From positions 5,567,324 to 5,631,323 of the forward strand of contig NZ_JAHCDI010000004.1 in assembly GCF_019697375.1 (NCBI RefSeq): a stretch of 64,000 nt of DNA, written 5' to 3'. The DNA comes from Micromonospora tarapacensis (GTDB lineage Bacteria > Actinomycetota > Actinomycetes > Mycobacteriales > Micromonosporaceae). Shown in pieces: positions 42,602 to 52,093 of the stretch; position 1 is the stretch's first letter, and each line of letters begins with the position of its first letter. The position numbers and the translations under genes are program-made. The notes below the pieces were generated by a model. That model was given only the letters and a program-made list of their open reading frames with translations. It did no database searches and was not told the origin of the DNA.

Positions 42602-43222
42602 TCAGCGAAGATCCGACTGGTCGAGCCGTAGCCCATCGCCGTGCATGTGCTCACCGTCGCCGTGGATCAGATAGGCCCCGGAGCCCTCGCCCACGACCTC
42701 GGCGCCGGCCCACTCGGGAGCCTCCTCGCTCTGGTCGCCGGTCGGGCACGAGTCCATGCCGTAGTAGGGGTTCATCGGCTCGGGGTTCAGCGCCGCCTCG
42801 GGCACCGCGTCCGTCGGGCTCTCCCCACTCTGCTCCCACTGCCCGCTCAGGGTGTCCTGGCCGTCGACGGCGAAGAACGCGTTGTACACGTCCTCGTTGG
42901 TGGCCTGGGCCAGCGCGTCTCCGGTGAGGTACTCGGCCGAGATGGACGTGGCGGCCACGCTCAACGTGGCGAGGCCCTTCATCACGTCGCCCATCAGGTG
43001 GGACACCGCCATGCGGCTCTCGTCGTGTCGGCCCCGGAAGAACGCGGCCTCCTTCAGCCCGCCGCCGCCGAACGGTGTCTGCACGGTCAGCATGGGCCGC
43101 AGGCCGTTGTCGAAGCTGGGCCGGAAGTTGGTCTCCAGCTCCTTCTGGATGGCCAGCGCGAAGTCCTTCAGCTGCTGGATGTCGACGTCGACCTGTTCGT
43201 CGACGAGCCACTCGTCACCCAT
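42602..43222 (-). CDS. ESX-associated protein, unknown function
   Basis: 206 residues from the ATG at 43222 behind GGGGGAC. Predicted helical in the first 120 residues (DIQQLKDFALAIQKELETNF, SRMAVSHLMGDVMKGLATL), acidic and loop-rich after. It lies between eccC and the WXG/PPE-like gene, 31 bp before the latter, so the two may form a secreted pair like PE/PPE. Confidence 0.65.
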   Translation of the reverse strand: MGDEWLVDEQVDVDIQQLKDFALAIQKELETNFRPSFDNGLRPMLTVQTPFGGGGLKEAAFFRGRHDESRMAVSHLMGDVMKGLATLSVAATSISAEYLTGDALAQATNEDVYNAFFAVDGQDTLSGQWEQSGESPTDAVPEAALNPEPMNPYYGMDSCPTGDQSEEAPEWAGAEVVGEGSGAYLIHGDGEHMHGDGLRLDQSDLR

Positions 43223-43350
43223 GTCCGTCCCCCGATCGCTCACACGATGCCGGCGCGGCTGGTTCCTTCCTCGACGGGTCGGCGTCCGTGGCCGCGCAGC
43301 GTGAGTCCACTCTGGCCGACGGTAGCCGCATCGGGCAACCCCGAACCGCC

Positions 43351-46300
43351 TCACGAGCGCTGCGGAAGGTGCACCAACTGCACCAGCCGGGTGCCACCAC
43401 GCCGGGACACCAGCCAGCCCCGGCCCGGTGGCAGCGGCCCGGGCCGGACGGTGCCGAGCAGCACCCCCTCGTCCCGGTTGCCGGACATCACGATGCCCGG
43501 CGTGCTGATCTCACGCAGCCGCATGAGCACCGGCTCGTACAGCGCCCGGCTCGCACCGCCGGTCCGCCGGGCGATGACCAGGTGCAGGCCGATGTCCCGG
43601 GCCTGGGGGAGGAATTCCAGCAACGGGGTCAGCGGGTTGCTGCCGGCGCCGGCCACCAGGTCGTAATCGTCGACCAGTACGTAGAGGTCCGGGCCCTTCC
43701 ACCAGTCACGCGCCCGCAGCCGCTCGGCACTGATGTCGGGCGGCGGTAGCCGGTCCCGCATCACCGTGGCCACCTCGGTCACGATGCTCTCGGTGACCTG
43801 CGCCGTCGAGCCGTACCCGATCAGGTGCGGCGTGTCGATGTCGCCGAGCAGGCTACGCCGGTAGTCCACCAGGACCAGCCGCGCCTCGGTCAGCTCATGG
43901 CCGTCGACGATGGCCTGGGCCAGCGCCCGCAGGAAGGTGCTCTTGCCCGACTCACCGTCGCCGAACAGGATGAAGTGCGGGTCGGCGGCGAAGTCCAGGT
44001 GCACCGGCTGGAGGTCCACCTCGGCAATGCCGATCGGCACGCCGGGGCGTCCGGTGCTCGGCAGACTGCCGTACGGCACCACCGGCGGCAGCAGCCGGAT
44101 CGGCGGGGCCCCGGGGCCCTGCCAGGCGGCGGCCAGATCGGTGACCAGCTTGCGCGCCCCCTCGGACAGGCTCTCCGCCTCCTGCGCGCCGTCCGCCCGT
44201 GGCAGCGCCGCCAGGAACTGCTGACCGGCCGGCGTGATGCCGCGACCCGGCGACTTCTCCGGCACGTTCATCGCGGCCCGGCGGTCCAGGTTGGAATCGC
44301 CGGCGTCGGCCAGCCGCAGTTCCAACCGGGTGCCGAAGACGTCCCGGACGGCCGGGCGCAGGTCCATCCAGCGGCCGGCGGTGACGATCAGGTGGATGCC
44401 GAAGGAGAGTCCCCGGTTGGCGATGTCGTTGACGGTGGGTTCGAGGTCTTCGAACTCGCTCCGCAGCGTCGCCCAGCCGTCGATGACCAGGAAGATGTCG
44501 CCGAACGGATCGTCATTGTGCTGGCCGTGCCGCCGAGCCCGCCGGTACTCGGTCATCGAGTCGACGCCGCGCTCGGCGAACCGCCGTTCCCGTTCGCCCA
44601 TCAGCAGTTGCAGCTCGGCGACCGTACGCCGGACCAGGCCGGCGTCGAGGCGGGTCGCCACCGAGCCGACGTGCGGCAGGTCGCGCAGCGAGGAGAGCGC
44701 GCTGCTGCCCAGGTCGAGGCAGTACACCTGGGCCTCCCTGGGGGTGTGGGTCAGCGCCAGCGACGTGACGACCGTCCGCAGTACGGTGCTCTTGCCGCTC
44801 TGCGGGCCGCCGACGATGACCGCGTGGCCGGCCGAGCCGGCCAGGTCGAACCAGAGCACGTCCCGGCGTTGCTCGAAGGGCTTGTCGACGATGCCGACCG
44901 CCACCTGCAACTCGCCCAGCAGCCCGGCGTGCGCCACGGTCACCCCCCGGCTGGGATCCGCGGTCATCGGGGGCAGCAACTGGTCGAGCGTGGGCGGCTC
45001 GGCCAGCGGCGGCAGCCACACCTGGTGCGCCGGCTTGCCCCGACCCGCGAGCCGGCCGACGAGAATGTCCAGCACACTCTCGCCGATCCCGTCGACGGGC
45101 TCGGGCGCCTCCTCCTGCTTCGGTGCGCGGGTCACCGGCGGCGCGACGTAGGTGGTGCTGTACTCGCGTACCCGGTCCTCGCCGTCGCCGGCCGCGACCG
45201 CGGCGGCGGTCCTGCTGCGGTAGGTGCCGGAGACGTAGGCGGCCTTGAACCGCACCAGCGGCTCGGTGCCGAAGCGCAGGTAGCCGTGCCCCGGTGAGCG
45301 GGGCAGCTCGTACGCGTCGGTGGCACCGAGCACCACCCGGGACTCCATCGCGGAGAACGTCCGCAGGCCGATCCGGTACGACAGGTGGGTGTCGAGTCCC
45401 CGCAGTCGCCCCTCCTCCAGGCGCTGGCTCGCCAGCAGCAGATGCACGCCGAGCGACCGGCCGACCCGACCGATCTGGACGAACATGTCGATGAAGTCGG
45501 GCTTCGCGGTGAGCAGCTCGGAGAATTCGTCACAGATGATGAGCAGGCTCGGCAGCGGAGTCAGCGGGGCACCGGCCGCCCGGGCCTTCTCGTAGTCGCG
45601 CTGCGAGGCGTAGTTGCCCGCCGCGCGCAGCAACTCCTGCCGGCGCACCAGCTCGCCGTTTATGGAGTCGGTCATCCGGTCCACCAGGGGCAACTCGTCG
45701 GCCAGGTTTGTGATCACCGCGCTGGTGTGCGGCAGGCCGTCCAACCGGGTGAACGTGGCACCACCCTTGAAGTCGACCAGGACGAAGTTGAGGCTCTCCG
45801 ACGAGTGCGAGGCCGCCAGCGCGAGCACCAGCGTGCGCAACAGCTCCGACTTGCCGGAACCGGTCGCGCCGATGAGCAGCCCGTGCGGGCCCATGCCGTC
45901 CTGCGCCGACTCCTTCAGATCCAGTTCCACCGGCCCGCCGTCGGTGCCCACCCCGATCGGCACCCGCAGCCGGTCGCGATTGGGGCGCGGTTGCCACGCC
46001 CGGTCGACGTCGAACTCGTACGGATCGCCGAGGTCGAGCAACTCGGCGAGGCCCAGCTCGGTGGTGAGCGGGGTGTCGCCGCTGCCCCGGGAGGCGGCCG
46101 ACAGGCGCAGCGGGGCCAACTGCATGGCCATCGCCTCGATCTCCGCCACCTGGCACCCGTCGGCCCGACCGATCTCCGCCGGTCCGTCCACAGTGGTACT
46201 GCGCAGCCGGCGGTCCGTCGTGACGTCCAGCACCAGCCGCGCCCGGTCGAGTACGCGGGGCGCCGGGGTGGACAGGTCGAGCAGGGTGACACCCTCCACT

Positions 46301-47313
46301 CCGCCGTCGGTCATCAGATGGTCCGAACCGGCGGTGTCGCCACCGTCGATGACCACCAGCACGTGCGGCCCGCCGACGTGCGGTGCCCCACCTGAGGCGT
46401 TGAACCGGGGCCGGCTGGCCAGCACGTCGTCGAGCATTGCTTCCAGGCCGGTCACCGAGGGCGCCACCAGGCGCAGCTGACCGAGCGCGTCGGTGCGCGA
46501 CGGGTGCAGGGCGTGCGGCAGCCACTTCGTCCACTCCCACTCGGCCCGCCGGTCCGGCGCCACGCAGATCGCGACGAGCATGTCGTCCGGCGCGTGGAAC
46601 GCCGTGGCCTGGGCGAGAACCGCGCGGATCATCCCCCGGGCGGCGTCGGCGTCGCCGCGCAGGTGCACCCGGGCGAATCCGTTCAATGCCATGGTCACCG
46701 GCAGGTCCGGCACCTCGCCGTAGGTGGTCAGGAACCGGCGCAGCGCCAGCGCGCACATCGGCTCCAGCTTTTCCAGCGACGTGGCCGGCGGCGGCACCAG
46801 CGGCGTGGCCAGCTCCTGCGGCCCCAGCCCGATCCGCACGGTGGCGAAGTCCACGTCACCGCGTCGGCGCTCCCACAGCCGTGGGCCCAGCGGCAGCGAC
46901 CAGAGACTGTCCGGATCGGGGTGCCGGTAGAAAGCGGCCTCGCGCTGCTTGCGGACCGTCTTGAGCACCCGGCGGCGCTGGCGGGACAGGTGGGACATGT
47001 ACTCGCGGCGTTTCTGGAGCATCTCCTGCTTGCCCGGGCCGCCGGAGTTGTTGGTCAGCTGGGAGCCGAGCATGCCGATGGCAGAGAGCCCGAACAGCCC
47101 ACCGGTGACGTAGCCGAGGGTCGAGCCGCCCCGGCCGGCGAACATCAGTGCCATCGCGAAGGATCCGGCGAGCATCGGCAGCATCATCATCATCTGCCCC
47201 CAGGCCTTGCCGCTGGGTGCGGGCACCTCGGGCGGTGCCTCCAGCAGGACCTCGCCGGAGGGATACTCCGGTTCCGGCTGCCGGGCGGGTCGTTTGACGA
47301 CCACCGTGCTCAC
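43351..47313 (-). CDS. eccC: Type VII secretion ATPase EccC (FtsK/SpoIIIE family)
   Basis: 1320 residues from a GTG behind GGAGG. Two N-terminal membrane helices (MMMLPMLAGSFAMALMFAG and LGYVTGGLFGLSAIGMLGS) precede three ATPase domains with Walker A motifs LIGATGSGKSELLRTL, VGGPQSGKSTVLRTV and FGDGESGKSTFLRAL. The first has a Walker B LLIICDEFSELL. EccC recognises WXG100 substrates through its last ATPase domains and powers export. It is fused as one polypeptide, not split into EccCa/EccCb. It is divergent from eccD with a 141-bp gap. Confidence 0.95.
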   Translation of the reverse strand: MSTVVVKRPARQPEPEYPSGEVLLEAPPEVPAPSGKAWGQMMMMLPMLAGSFAMALMFAGRGGSTLGYVTGGLFGLSAIGMLGSQLTNNSGGPGKQEMLQKRREYMSHLSRQRRRVLKTVRKQREAAFYRHPDPDSLWSLPLGPRLWERRRGDVDFATVRIGLGPQELATPLVPPPATSLEKLEPMCALALRRFLTTYGEVPDLPVTMALNGFARVHLRGDADAARGMIRAVLAQATAFHAPDDMLVAICVAPDRRAEWEWTKWLPHALHPSRTDALGQLRLVAPSVTGLEAMLDDVLASRPRFNASGGAPHVGGPHVLVVIDGGDTAGSDHLMTDGGVEGVTLLDLSTPAPRVLDRARLVLDVTTDRRLRSTTVDGPAEIGRADGCQVAEIEAMAMQLAPLRLSAASRGSGDTPLTTELGLAELLDLGDPYEFDVDRAWQPRPNRDRLRVPIGVGTDGGPVELDLKESAQDGMGPHGLLIGATGSGKSELLRTLVLALAASHSSESLNFVLVDFKGGATFTRLDGLPHTSAVITNLADELPLVDRMTDSINGELVRRQELLRAAGNYASQRDYEKARAAGAPLTPLPSLLIICDEFSELLTAKPDFIDMFVQIGRVGRSLGVHLLLASQRLEEGRLRGLDTHLSYRIGLRTFSAMESRVVLGATDAYELPRSPGHGYLRFGTEPLVRFKAAYVSGTYRSRTAAAVAAGDGEDRVREYSTTYVAPPVTRAPKQEEAPEPVDGIGESVLDILVGRLAGRGKPAHQVWLPPLAEPPTLDQLLPPMTADPSRGVTVAHAGLLGELQVAVGIVDKPFEQRRDVLWFDLAGSAGHAVIVGGPQSGKSTVLRTVVTSLALTHTPREAQVYCLDLGSSALSSLRDLPHVGSVATRLDAGLVRRTVAELQLLMGERERRFAERGVDSMTEYRRARRHGQHNDDPFGDIFLVIDGWATLRSEFEDLEPTVNDIANRGLSFGIHLIVTAGRWMDLRPAVRDVFGTRLELRLADAGDSNLDRRAAMNVPEKSPGRGITPAGQQFLAALPRADGAQEAESLSEGARKLVTDLAAAWQGPGAPPIRLLPPVVPYGSLPSTGRPGVPIGIAEVDLQPVHLDFAADPHFILFGDGESGKSTFLRALAQAIVDGHELTEARLVLVDYRRSLLGDIDTPHLIGYGSTAQVTESIVTEVATVMRDRLPPPDISAERLRARDWWKGPDLYVLVDDYDLVAGAGSNPLTPLLEFLPQARDIGLHLVIARRTGGASRALYEPVLMRLREISTPGIVMSGNRDEGVLLGTVRPGPLPPGRGWLVSRRGGTRLVQLVHLPQRS

Positions 47314-47454
47314 GTGACAGACCTCCGTCGCCTTTCGCGGGTCTGGTGCGCGCCGCGGTGAACCGCCCCCGCGTCACCGGCACATGGTAGGTAGCCTTTG
47401 CCCGTCAGGACAGTGGCGGGCCGCCGGCCCGCTCCTCGTACCGAGGGGTCGTCA

Positions 47455-48843
47455 GTGGTCACCCAGGCCGGAACCGGACTCGCGCGTATCGCCGTCGTCG
47501 CACCCAGCCGCCGGCTGGATCTCGCCCTGCCCGAGCATCTGCCGCTCGTCGGGCTGCTCCCCGCTGTGCTTCGTCAGGCCGACGAGGAACCGTCGGACGG
47601 CACCAGCCACGGCGGCTGGATGCTGCGGCGCGGCGACGGCAGTGCCATCGACCTGGCCCGTACGCTCGCCGCCCAGAACGTCCGCGACGGCGAGACGCTG
47701 CACCTGGTGCCGCGGCGCACCGAGTGGCCGGAGCTGACGTACGACGACCTGATGGAGGCCGTCGCCGACGGCGCCCGGCGGCGCGGCGTGACCTGGACTC
47801 CCTTCGCGACCCGGCTGACCGGCCTGATCGTGGCCGGGGTGCTGTTGCTGCTCGGCCTCGTCGTGATCGTCACCTCCAGCGAGCCCGGCTGGCTCGGTGG
47901 GGTGGTCGCCCTTGGCGCGGCCGGGATGCTGCTGATCTGCGGGATCGTGCTGTCCCGGGCGATGGCCGACTCCCTTGCCGGCGCCGTCGTCGCCGCCGCC
48001 GGCCTGCCCTACGCCTTCGTCGGCGGCGTGCTGGTGATCGGCACGGGCGAGTCCGTGTGGGCACTGGGCGCCCCGCACGTGCTGCTCGGGTCCGCCGTAC
48101 TGCTGCTCTCCGGGCTGTTCGGTCTGCTCGGCGTGGGCGATGCGACGCGGGTCTTCGTAGCCGCCGTCTTCGTCGGGTGCTGGGGCATGGTGGGCGGGCT
48201 GCTCGCCCTCGGCACCATGGACGCCGCACAGGGCACCGCGATCGTGGTCGGCGCGGTGACTCTCCTGCTGCCGGCCATGCCGCTGCTCTCCGTCCGGCTC
48301 GGGAAGATGCCGATGCCGGCGTTGCCGCGTACCGCCGAGGACCTGCTGCGCGACGAGCCGCAGCCGAAGCGGGAGGTGGTCTACCAGGCCACCGCCCGTG
48401 CCGACGAGGTGTTCACCGGCATGATCTTCGGCTCGTTCGTCGTGGCCATCGGCTGCCTGGTCGTGCTCAGTGCGACCGGCACGCTCTCCGCGCTGCTGCT
48501 CGCCGGGATCATCTCGCTGGGCTACCTGCTGCGGGCCCGACTGGTGTCGACGGTCCGGCACCGGGTGCCGATGCTCGCCGTCGGTCTGGTTGGTCTCGGC
48601 CTGCTGCCGCTGGTCGGTGCAGCCGATGCGTCGACCGCGACCCGGGTGCTGGCCGTGCTGCCGGTGGCACTGGTCTCGGCCGCGATCTCGGCCGCCGCCG
48701 GGCTCGCCTACAGCCGGCGCGCCCCGTCGCCCCGGCTCGCCCGGCTCGGCGACATGCTCGACATCCTGCTCCAACTCGCCGTGGTGCCGGTGGCGTGCAG
48801 TGTCCTGGGGCTGTACGCGTTCATGCGCGCCATCAACGGCTGA
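47455..48843 (+). CDS. eccD: Type VII secretion membrane protein EccD
   Basis: The GTG at 47455 follows GAGGGG; the open frame reaches 47398. 462 residues: an N-terminal ubiquitin-like domain (ARIAVVAPSRRLDLALPEHL), a helical linker (YDDLMEAVADGARRRGVTW) and about eleven membrane helices. EccD forms the central channel-lining vestibule of the ESX complex. Confidence 0.92.
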   Translation: MVTQAGTGLARIAVVAPSRRLDLALPEHLPLVGLLPAVLRQADEEPSDGTSHGGWMLRRGDGSAIDLARTLAAQNVRDGETLHLVPRRTEWPELTYDDLMEAVADGARRRGVTWTPFATRLTGLIVAGVLLLLGLVVIVTSSEPGWLGGVVALGAAGMLLICGIVLSRAMADSLAGAVVAAAGLPYAFVGGVLVIGTGESVWALGAPHVLLGSAVLLLSGLFGLLGVGDATRVFVAAVFVGCWGMVGGLLALGTMDAAQGTAIVVGAVTLLLPAMPLLSVRLGKMPMPALPRTAEDLLRDEPQPKREVVYQATARADEVFTGMIFGSFVVAIGCLVVLSATGTLSALLLAGIISLGYLLRARLVSTVRHRVPMLAVGLVGLGLLPLVGAADASTATRVLAVLPVALVSAAISAAAGLAYSRRAPSPRLARLGDMLDILLQLAVVPVACSVLGLYAFMRAING

Positions 48844-48852
48844 CCGGCCGCG

Positions 48853-49596
48853 TCACCAGTCGCGGTCGCCGGCTTCGGCCAGCGCGTCGCCACGGATCAG
48901 CTTGACGATGGCGGAGTCGATGTCGGCGCCGACGAAGAAGTCTTCGGCCCAGTGCAGCAAGAAGACCCGCCCCTGGGCGTCGGCGACGAGTTCGGACGGG
49001 CCGTCCTCGTTGTTGCCGATCGGGTAGACCGGGTTGTCGTACTCCTCGGCGAAGGCCCGGGCCGCCTCGGTCACCACCCCGCCCTCCGTCGGGTGGAGGT
49101 AGCTGGAGAAACCACCGCCCAGCCTGCCGTCCCGGCCGAACTGCGGCAACTGCAGGCCGCCGAACTCGACCAGTGCGGCCCGGGCGGCGGGCGGGCACTC
49201 CAGGCCGGCCAACTCGTCGGCGAAGCGGACCATCCAGTGTTCGACCGACGCGGTCCGGTCGCGGCCCGGGAACCATCCGGCCTCGTCCAGCACGTACCGC
49301 ACGTCCGGCGGGAAGCGCCCCTCGGCGGCCTGGCGCTGCGCATACCGCTCGGCGATCAGCTGCCAGGGCAGCGAAGGCCACTGGGACACCTCACCCGAAT
49401 CCCGGTCGATGACTGCCCGCGGGTATCCCGTCGCCGGCGGCGGAACTGGCGGTCCGTTGCCAGCTGGTGCGGCCGGTTCGGCCAGGCAGGCGACGTAGCC
49501 GAGGTCGAACTCGAACAGCGTCACGTCGAGCACGGGTGGCCGGCGCTCGCCGGCCCACCCGCGGGCGATGGCCAGGGCCTCGTCGCGACTGATCAT
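48853..49596 (-). CDS. YrhB-like/SUKH-3 fusion, probable immunity protein
   Basis: 247 residues from the ATG at 49596 with AGGAG. Residues 1-95 resemble the YrhB/Imm35 fold (ISRDEALAIARGWAGERRPP, YPRAVIDRDSGEVSQWPSLP). Residues 100-247 are a SUKH-3 domain (RYVLDEAGWFPGRDR, VEFGGLQLPQFG, ELVADAQGRVFLLHWAEDFF). The YrhB half is related to the small immunity proteins nested in the effector gene at 54323. It lies convergent between eccD and eccB. A double-headed immunity factor against two effector types is plausible but inferred. Confidence 0.78.
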   Translation of the reverse strand: MISRDEALAIARGWAGERRPPVLDVTLFEFDLGYVACLAEPAAPAGNGPPVPPPATGYPRAVIDRDSGEVSQWPSLPWQLIAERYAQRQAAEGRFPPDVRYVLDEAGWFPGRDRTASVEHWMVRFADELAGLECPPAARAALVEFGGLQLPQFGRDGRLGGGFSSYLHPTEGGVVTEAARAFAEEYDNPVYPIGNNEDGPSELVADAQGRVFLLHWAEDFFVGADIDSAIVKLIRGDALAEAGDRDW

Positions 49597-49735
49597 CGAA
49601 GGACTCCTCGGCTGCCGTGGTCGGTTCCGCCGGCCGACGCCAGGTGCGGGCACCGGGCGGCTCGACGCCGTGCCTATGGTAGGCACCGCGGTCCGGTGTT
49701 CGTGACCGTGCCGGCGTACGCCAGGGGAGGGTGCC

Positions 49736-51163
49736 ATGCCGTCGCGGCGCGACCAGGTCCAGTCGTACCAGTTCTTCGTGCAACGGATGACCTCCGCGCT
49801 CGTGGCGCGCGAGCCCGATCCGGAGGCGGCGCCGTTCCGCCGGCTCGGTGGCGCCGGTTTCGCCAGCGTGATGGTGGCGGTGCTCTGCCTGGCGGCGGTC
49901 GGGGTGTACGGCCTGCTGCGTCCCGGCGGGGCCACCAAGTGGAAGGAGAGCGGCGGGGTCATCCTGGAGAAGGAGACCGGCACCCGCTACCTGTACCGGG
50001 AGGGTCGCCTGCACCCGGTGCTCAACTACGCCTCTGCCCTGCTGGCCATGGAGTCCGCCGCGCCGACGGTCTCGGTCTCCCGCAACTCGCTGGTCGGTAC
50101 GCCGCGTGGCCCCCGCATCGGCATCCCGTTCGCGCCGGACGCGCTGCCGCCGGCCAACCGGATCCTGGACGGGCCATGGACCCTGTGCACCCAGCCGGCC
50201 CGGGACGCCGCCGGTGGGATCGTCGCCACCACGGTGCTCACCGTCGGACGGGCACCGGACGGCGGGCGGGAGCCGGGTGACGCCGGCCTGCTGGTCCGCG
50301 ACCGTAAGACCAACCGGCTGCACCTGGTCTGGCGGGACCACCGGTACGAGATCCGGGACGAGGAGACGGTGCTGACCGGCCTCACCCTGGGTGCGGAGCC
50401 GGTGGTCGAGGTCGGTGGGGCGTGGCTGAACGCGCTGCCCGCCGGCGAGCCGATCGCCGCCCGCCGGGTTACCGACCGGGGCGCACCGTCGACGGCGCTG
50501 CCGGACGCCCGGGTCGGCCAGGTCTTCATGGTGGAGAGTCAGAACCGCAGCCGCCAGTACTACCTCGCCGAGCGGGCGCGACTGGTCCCGATCACCCCCG
50601 TGCAGGCCGACGTGCTCCTGGCCGACAAGGCGACGGAGGCGGCGTACCCGGACGGGGGGAAGCCGCGCCCGGTCGAGCTCGCCGTCGGCGCCGCCGCTGC
50701 CGCGCCCAAGGCCGCCGCCCCGGACCAGGGGCGCTACCGGGCACCGGAACAGCGGCCCGAGATCGCCCGGCTGGCCGGCGACCAGCCGGCGATCTGCGCC
50801 GCCTACCGGCCGGGCCAGGATGAGCCGACGGTGCTGCTCGACGCGCAGGTCCAGCCGGTGCGCGAGCCGGTGCGCACCGGTGAGCAGACCGGCGACGGCG
50901 TCCCGCTGGCCGACCGGGTGGTCATCGAACCTGGATACGGCGTCCTGGTCGTCGCAGTCTCCTCGCCCGAGCAGGAGACGGGCACCCTCAACCTGGTCAC
51001 CGATCTGGGTCACCGGTACCCACTTGCCTCGGAGGCGGTGCCGGCGCTGCTCGGCTACTCGGGCGTGGATCCGGTGCGGCTGCCCGCGAGTCTGGTGGTC
51101 CGGTTGCCCGCCGGCCCGGCCCTCGACCCGGCGACGGCGAAACTCGCCATCGACCCGGAGTGA
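49736..51163 (+). CDS. eccB: Type VII secretion protein EccB
   Basis: 475 residues with the EccB start SRRDQVQSYQFFVQRMTSAL, one membrane helix near residues 38-60 (ASVMVAVLCLAAVGVYGLL), and a large extracellular repeat domain (GGVILEKETGTRYLYREGRL, GYGVLVVAVS). EccB is the extracellular-facing core component of the ESX pore. GGGGAGGG precedes the ATG. Confidence 0.92.
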   Translation: MPSRRDQVQSYQFFVQRMTSALVAREPDPEAAPFRRLGGAGFASVMVAVLCLAAVGVYGLLRPGGATKWKESGGVILEKETGTRYLYREGRLHPVLNYASALLAMESAAPTVSVSRNSLVGTPRGPRIGIPFAPDALPPANRILDGPWTLCTQPARDAAGGIVATTVLTVGRAPDGGREPGDAGLLVRDRKTNRLHLVWRDHRYEIRDEETVLTGLTLGAEPVVEVGGAWLNALPAGEPIAARRVTDRGAPSTALPDARVGQVFMVESQNRSRQYYLAERARLVPITPVQADVLLADKATEAAYPDGGKPRPVELAVGAAAAAPKAAAPDQGRYRAPEQRPEIARLAGDQPAICAAYRPGQDEPTVLLDAQVQPVREPVRTGEQTGDGVPLADRVVIEPGYGVLVVAVSSPEQETGTLNLVTDLGHRYPLASEAVPALLGYSGVDPVRLPASLVVRLPAGPALDPATAKLAIDPE

Positions 51164-51308
51164 CCCGACCAGCCACAATGGAAATATGGGTCACGTCACG
51201 GTCTAGCGCGGGCTGGACACGACCCGTTACCGTTCGTACGACGGTGGTGCGTGAGCGCCGACTACCAGGCCGCCCCCGGCAAAGCGGGGCGATCGAACGA
51301 GGACGGGG

Positions 51309-51650
51309 GTGACTTCCGCCATGTCGATGAATACCGACACCGGCTTGATGCTGAAGACTGAGGGTGACGTCGATGCCGCCGCCGACCGGCTCACCGGCAA
51401 CCTCAACTCGCTGATGGACCAGCTCGCGCCACTGTACGACCAGTGGAAGGGCGCTGGTGCGGGTTCCTTCCAGCAGGTGCGTGAGCGGTTCGACCAGGAC
51501 ATGGCCCGGCTCAACGTCGCGCTGCGCGCGATCGCCGAGGCTGTCGGGTCGGCCGGTAAGGACTACGACGTCAGTGACGAGGAGATCCGGTCCGACATGG
51601 ACAGCGCGGGTGCGACCGCCGGCCAGATCACCGCTGCGCTGAAGCTCTGA
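51309..51650 (+). CDS. esxB: WXG100 protein, EsxB-like
   Basis: A 113-residue helical hairpin with the turn motif QWKGAG (W-x-G) and the C-terminal export signature YDVSD (YxxxD). The GTG at 51309 has GAGGA five bases in front; an ATG at 51321 (MSMNTD) is an alternative giving 109 residues. It is followed after 15 bp by the partner WXG100 gene, and the pair should form a heterodimer secreted by the EccC-driven channel. Confidence 0.9.
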   Translation: MTSAMSMNTDTGLMLKTEGDVDAAADRLTGNLNSLMDQLAPLYDQWKGAGAGSFQQVRERFDQDMARLNVALRAIAEAVGSAGKDYDVSDEEIRSDMDSAGATAGQITAALKL

Positions 51651-51665
51651 CGGGGAGGATTCGAA

Positions 51666-51953
51666 ATGGAGATCCGGTACAACTTCGCCGGCCTGAACGC
51701 CGCGGCGGACAGCTGCAGCGGCGCGGTCAGGAACCTGAACGGCGAGCTGGACGGGCTCAAGACCGGTATCGCTCCGCTGCTGGCCACCTGGGACGGTGAC
51801 GCCCGGGAGGCGTACTTCCGTCGGCAGACCGAGTGGGAGTCGGCCGCAAACGACCTTCGTGACCTGCTCGGCCGGATCGAGAGGGCGCTACGCGAGTCGG
51901 CCGCCAAGATGCAGGCCCGTGAGGCGGCGAACCGCGCGAAGTTCGGCGACTGA
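51666..51953 (+). CDS. esxA: WXG100 protein, EsxA-like
   Basis: 95 residues, start behind GGGGAGG. The two helices are joined by ATWDGDA (W-x-G). It lacks the C-terminal YxxxD/E signal, as usual for the EsxA partner. A terminator hairpin follows at 51971-51997. Confidence 0.9.
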   Translation: MEIRYNFAGLNAAADSCSGAVRNLNGELDGLKTGIAPLLATWDGDAREAYFRRQTEWESAANDLRDLLGRIERALRESAAKMQAREAANRAKFGD

Positions 51954-51970
51954 AGCAGACGGCAGCACCC

Positions 51971-51997
51971 GATGGCCCGGCCCCGCGCCGGGCCATC
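51971..51997. terminator. Terminator of the esx pair
   Basis: GATGGCCCGGC and GCCGGGCCATC form an 11-bp stem with a 5-base loop, 18 bp after the stop codon. Confidence 0.75.
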
Positions 51998-52093
51998 GCC
52001 GCCCGTACGGCATCCTTGTGACCGGCGGCGTCCGGGCCGACCGACGTCCCGGGCGGCGGCTCCCGCCGACTGCGCCGACACGCGGTGTCGTCG

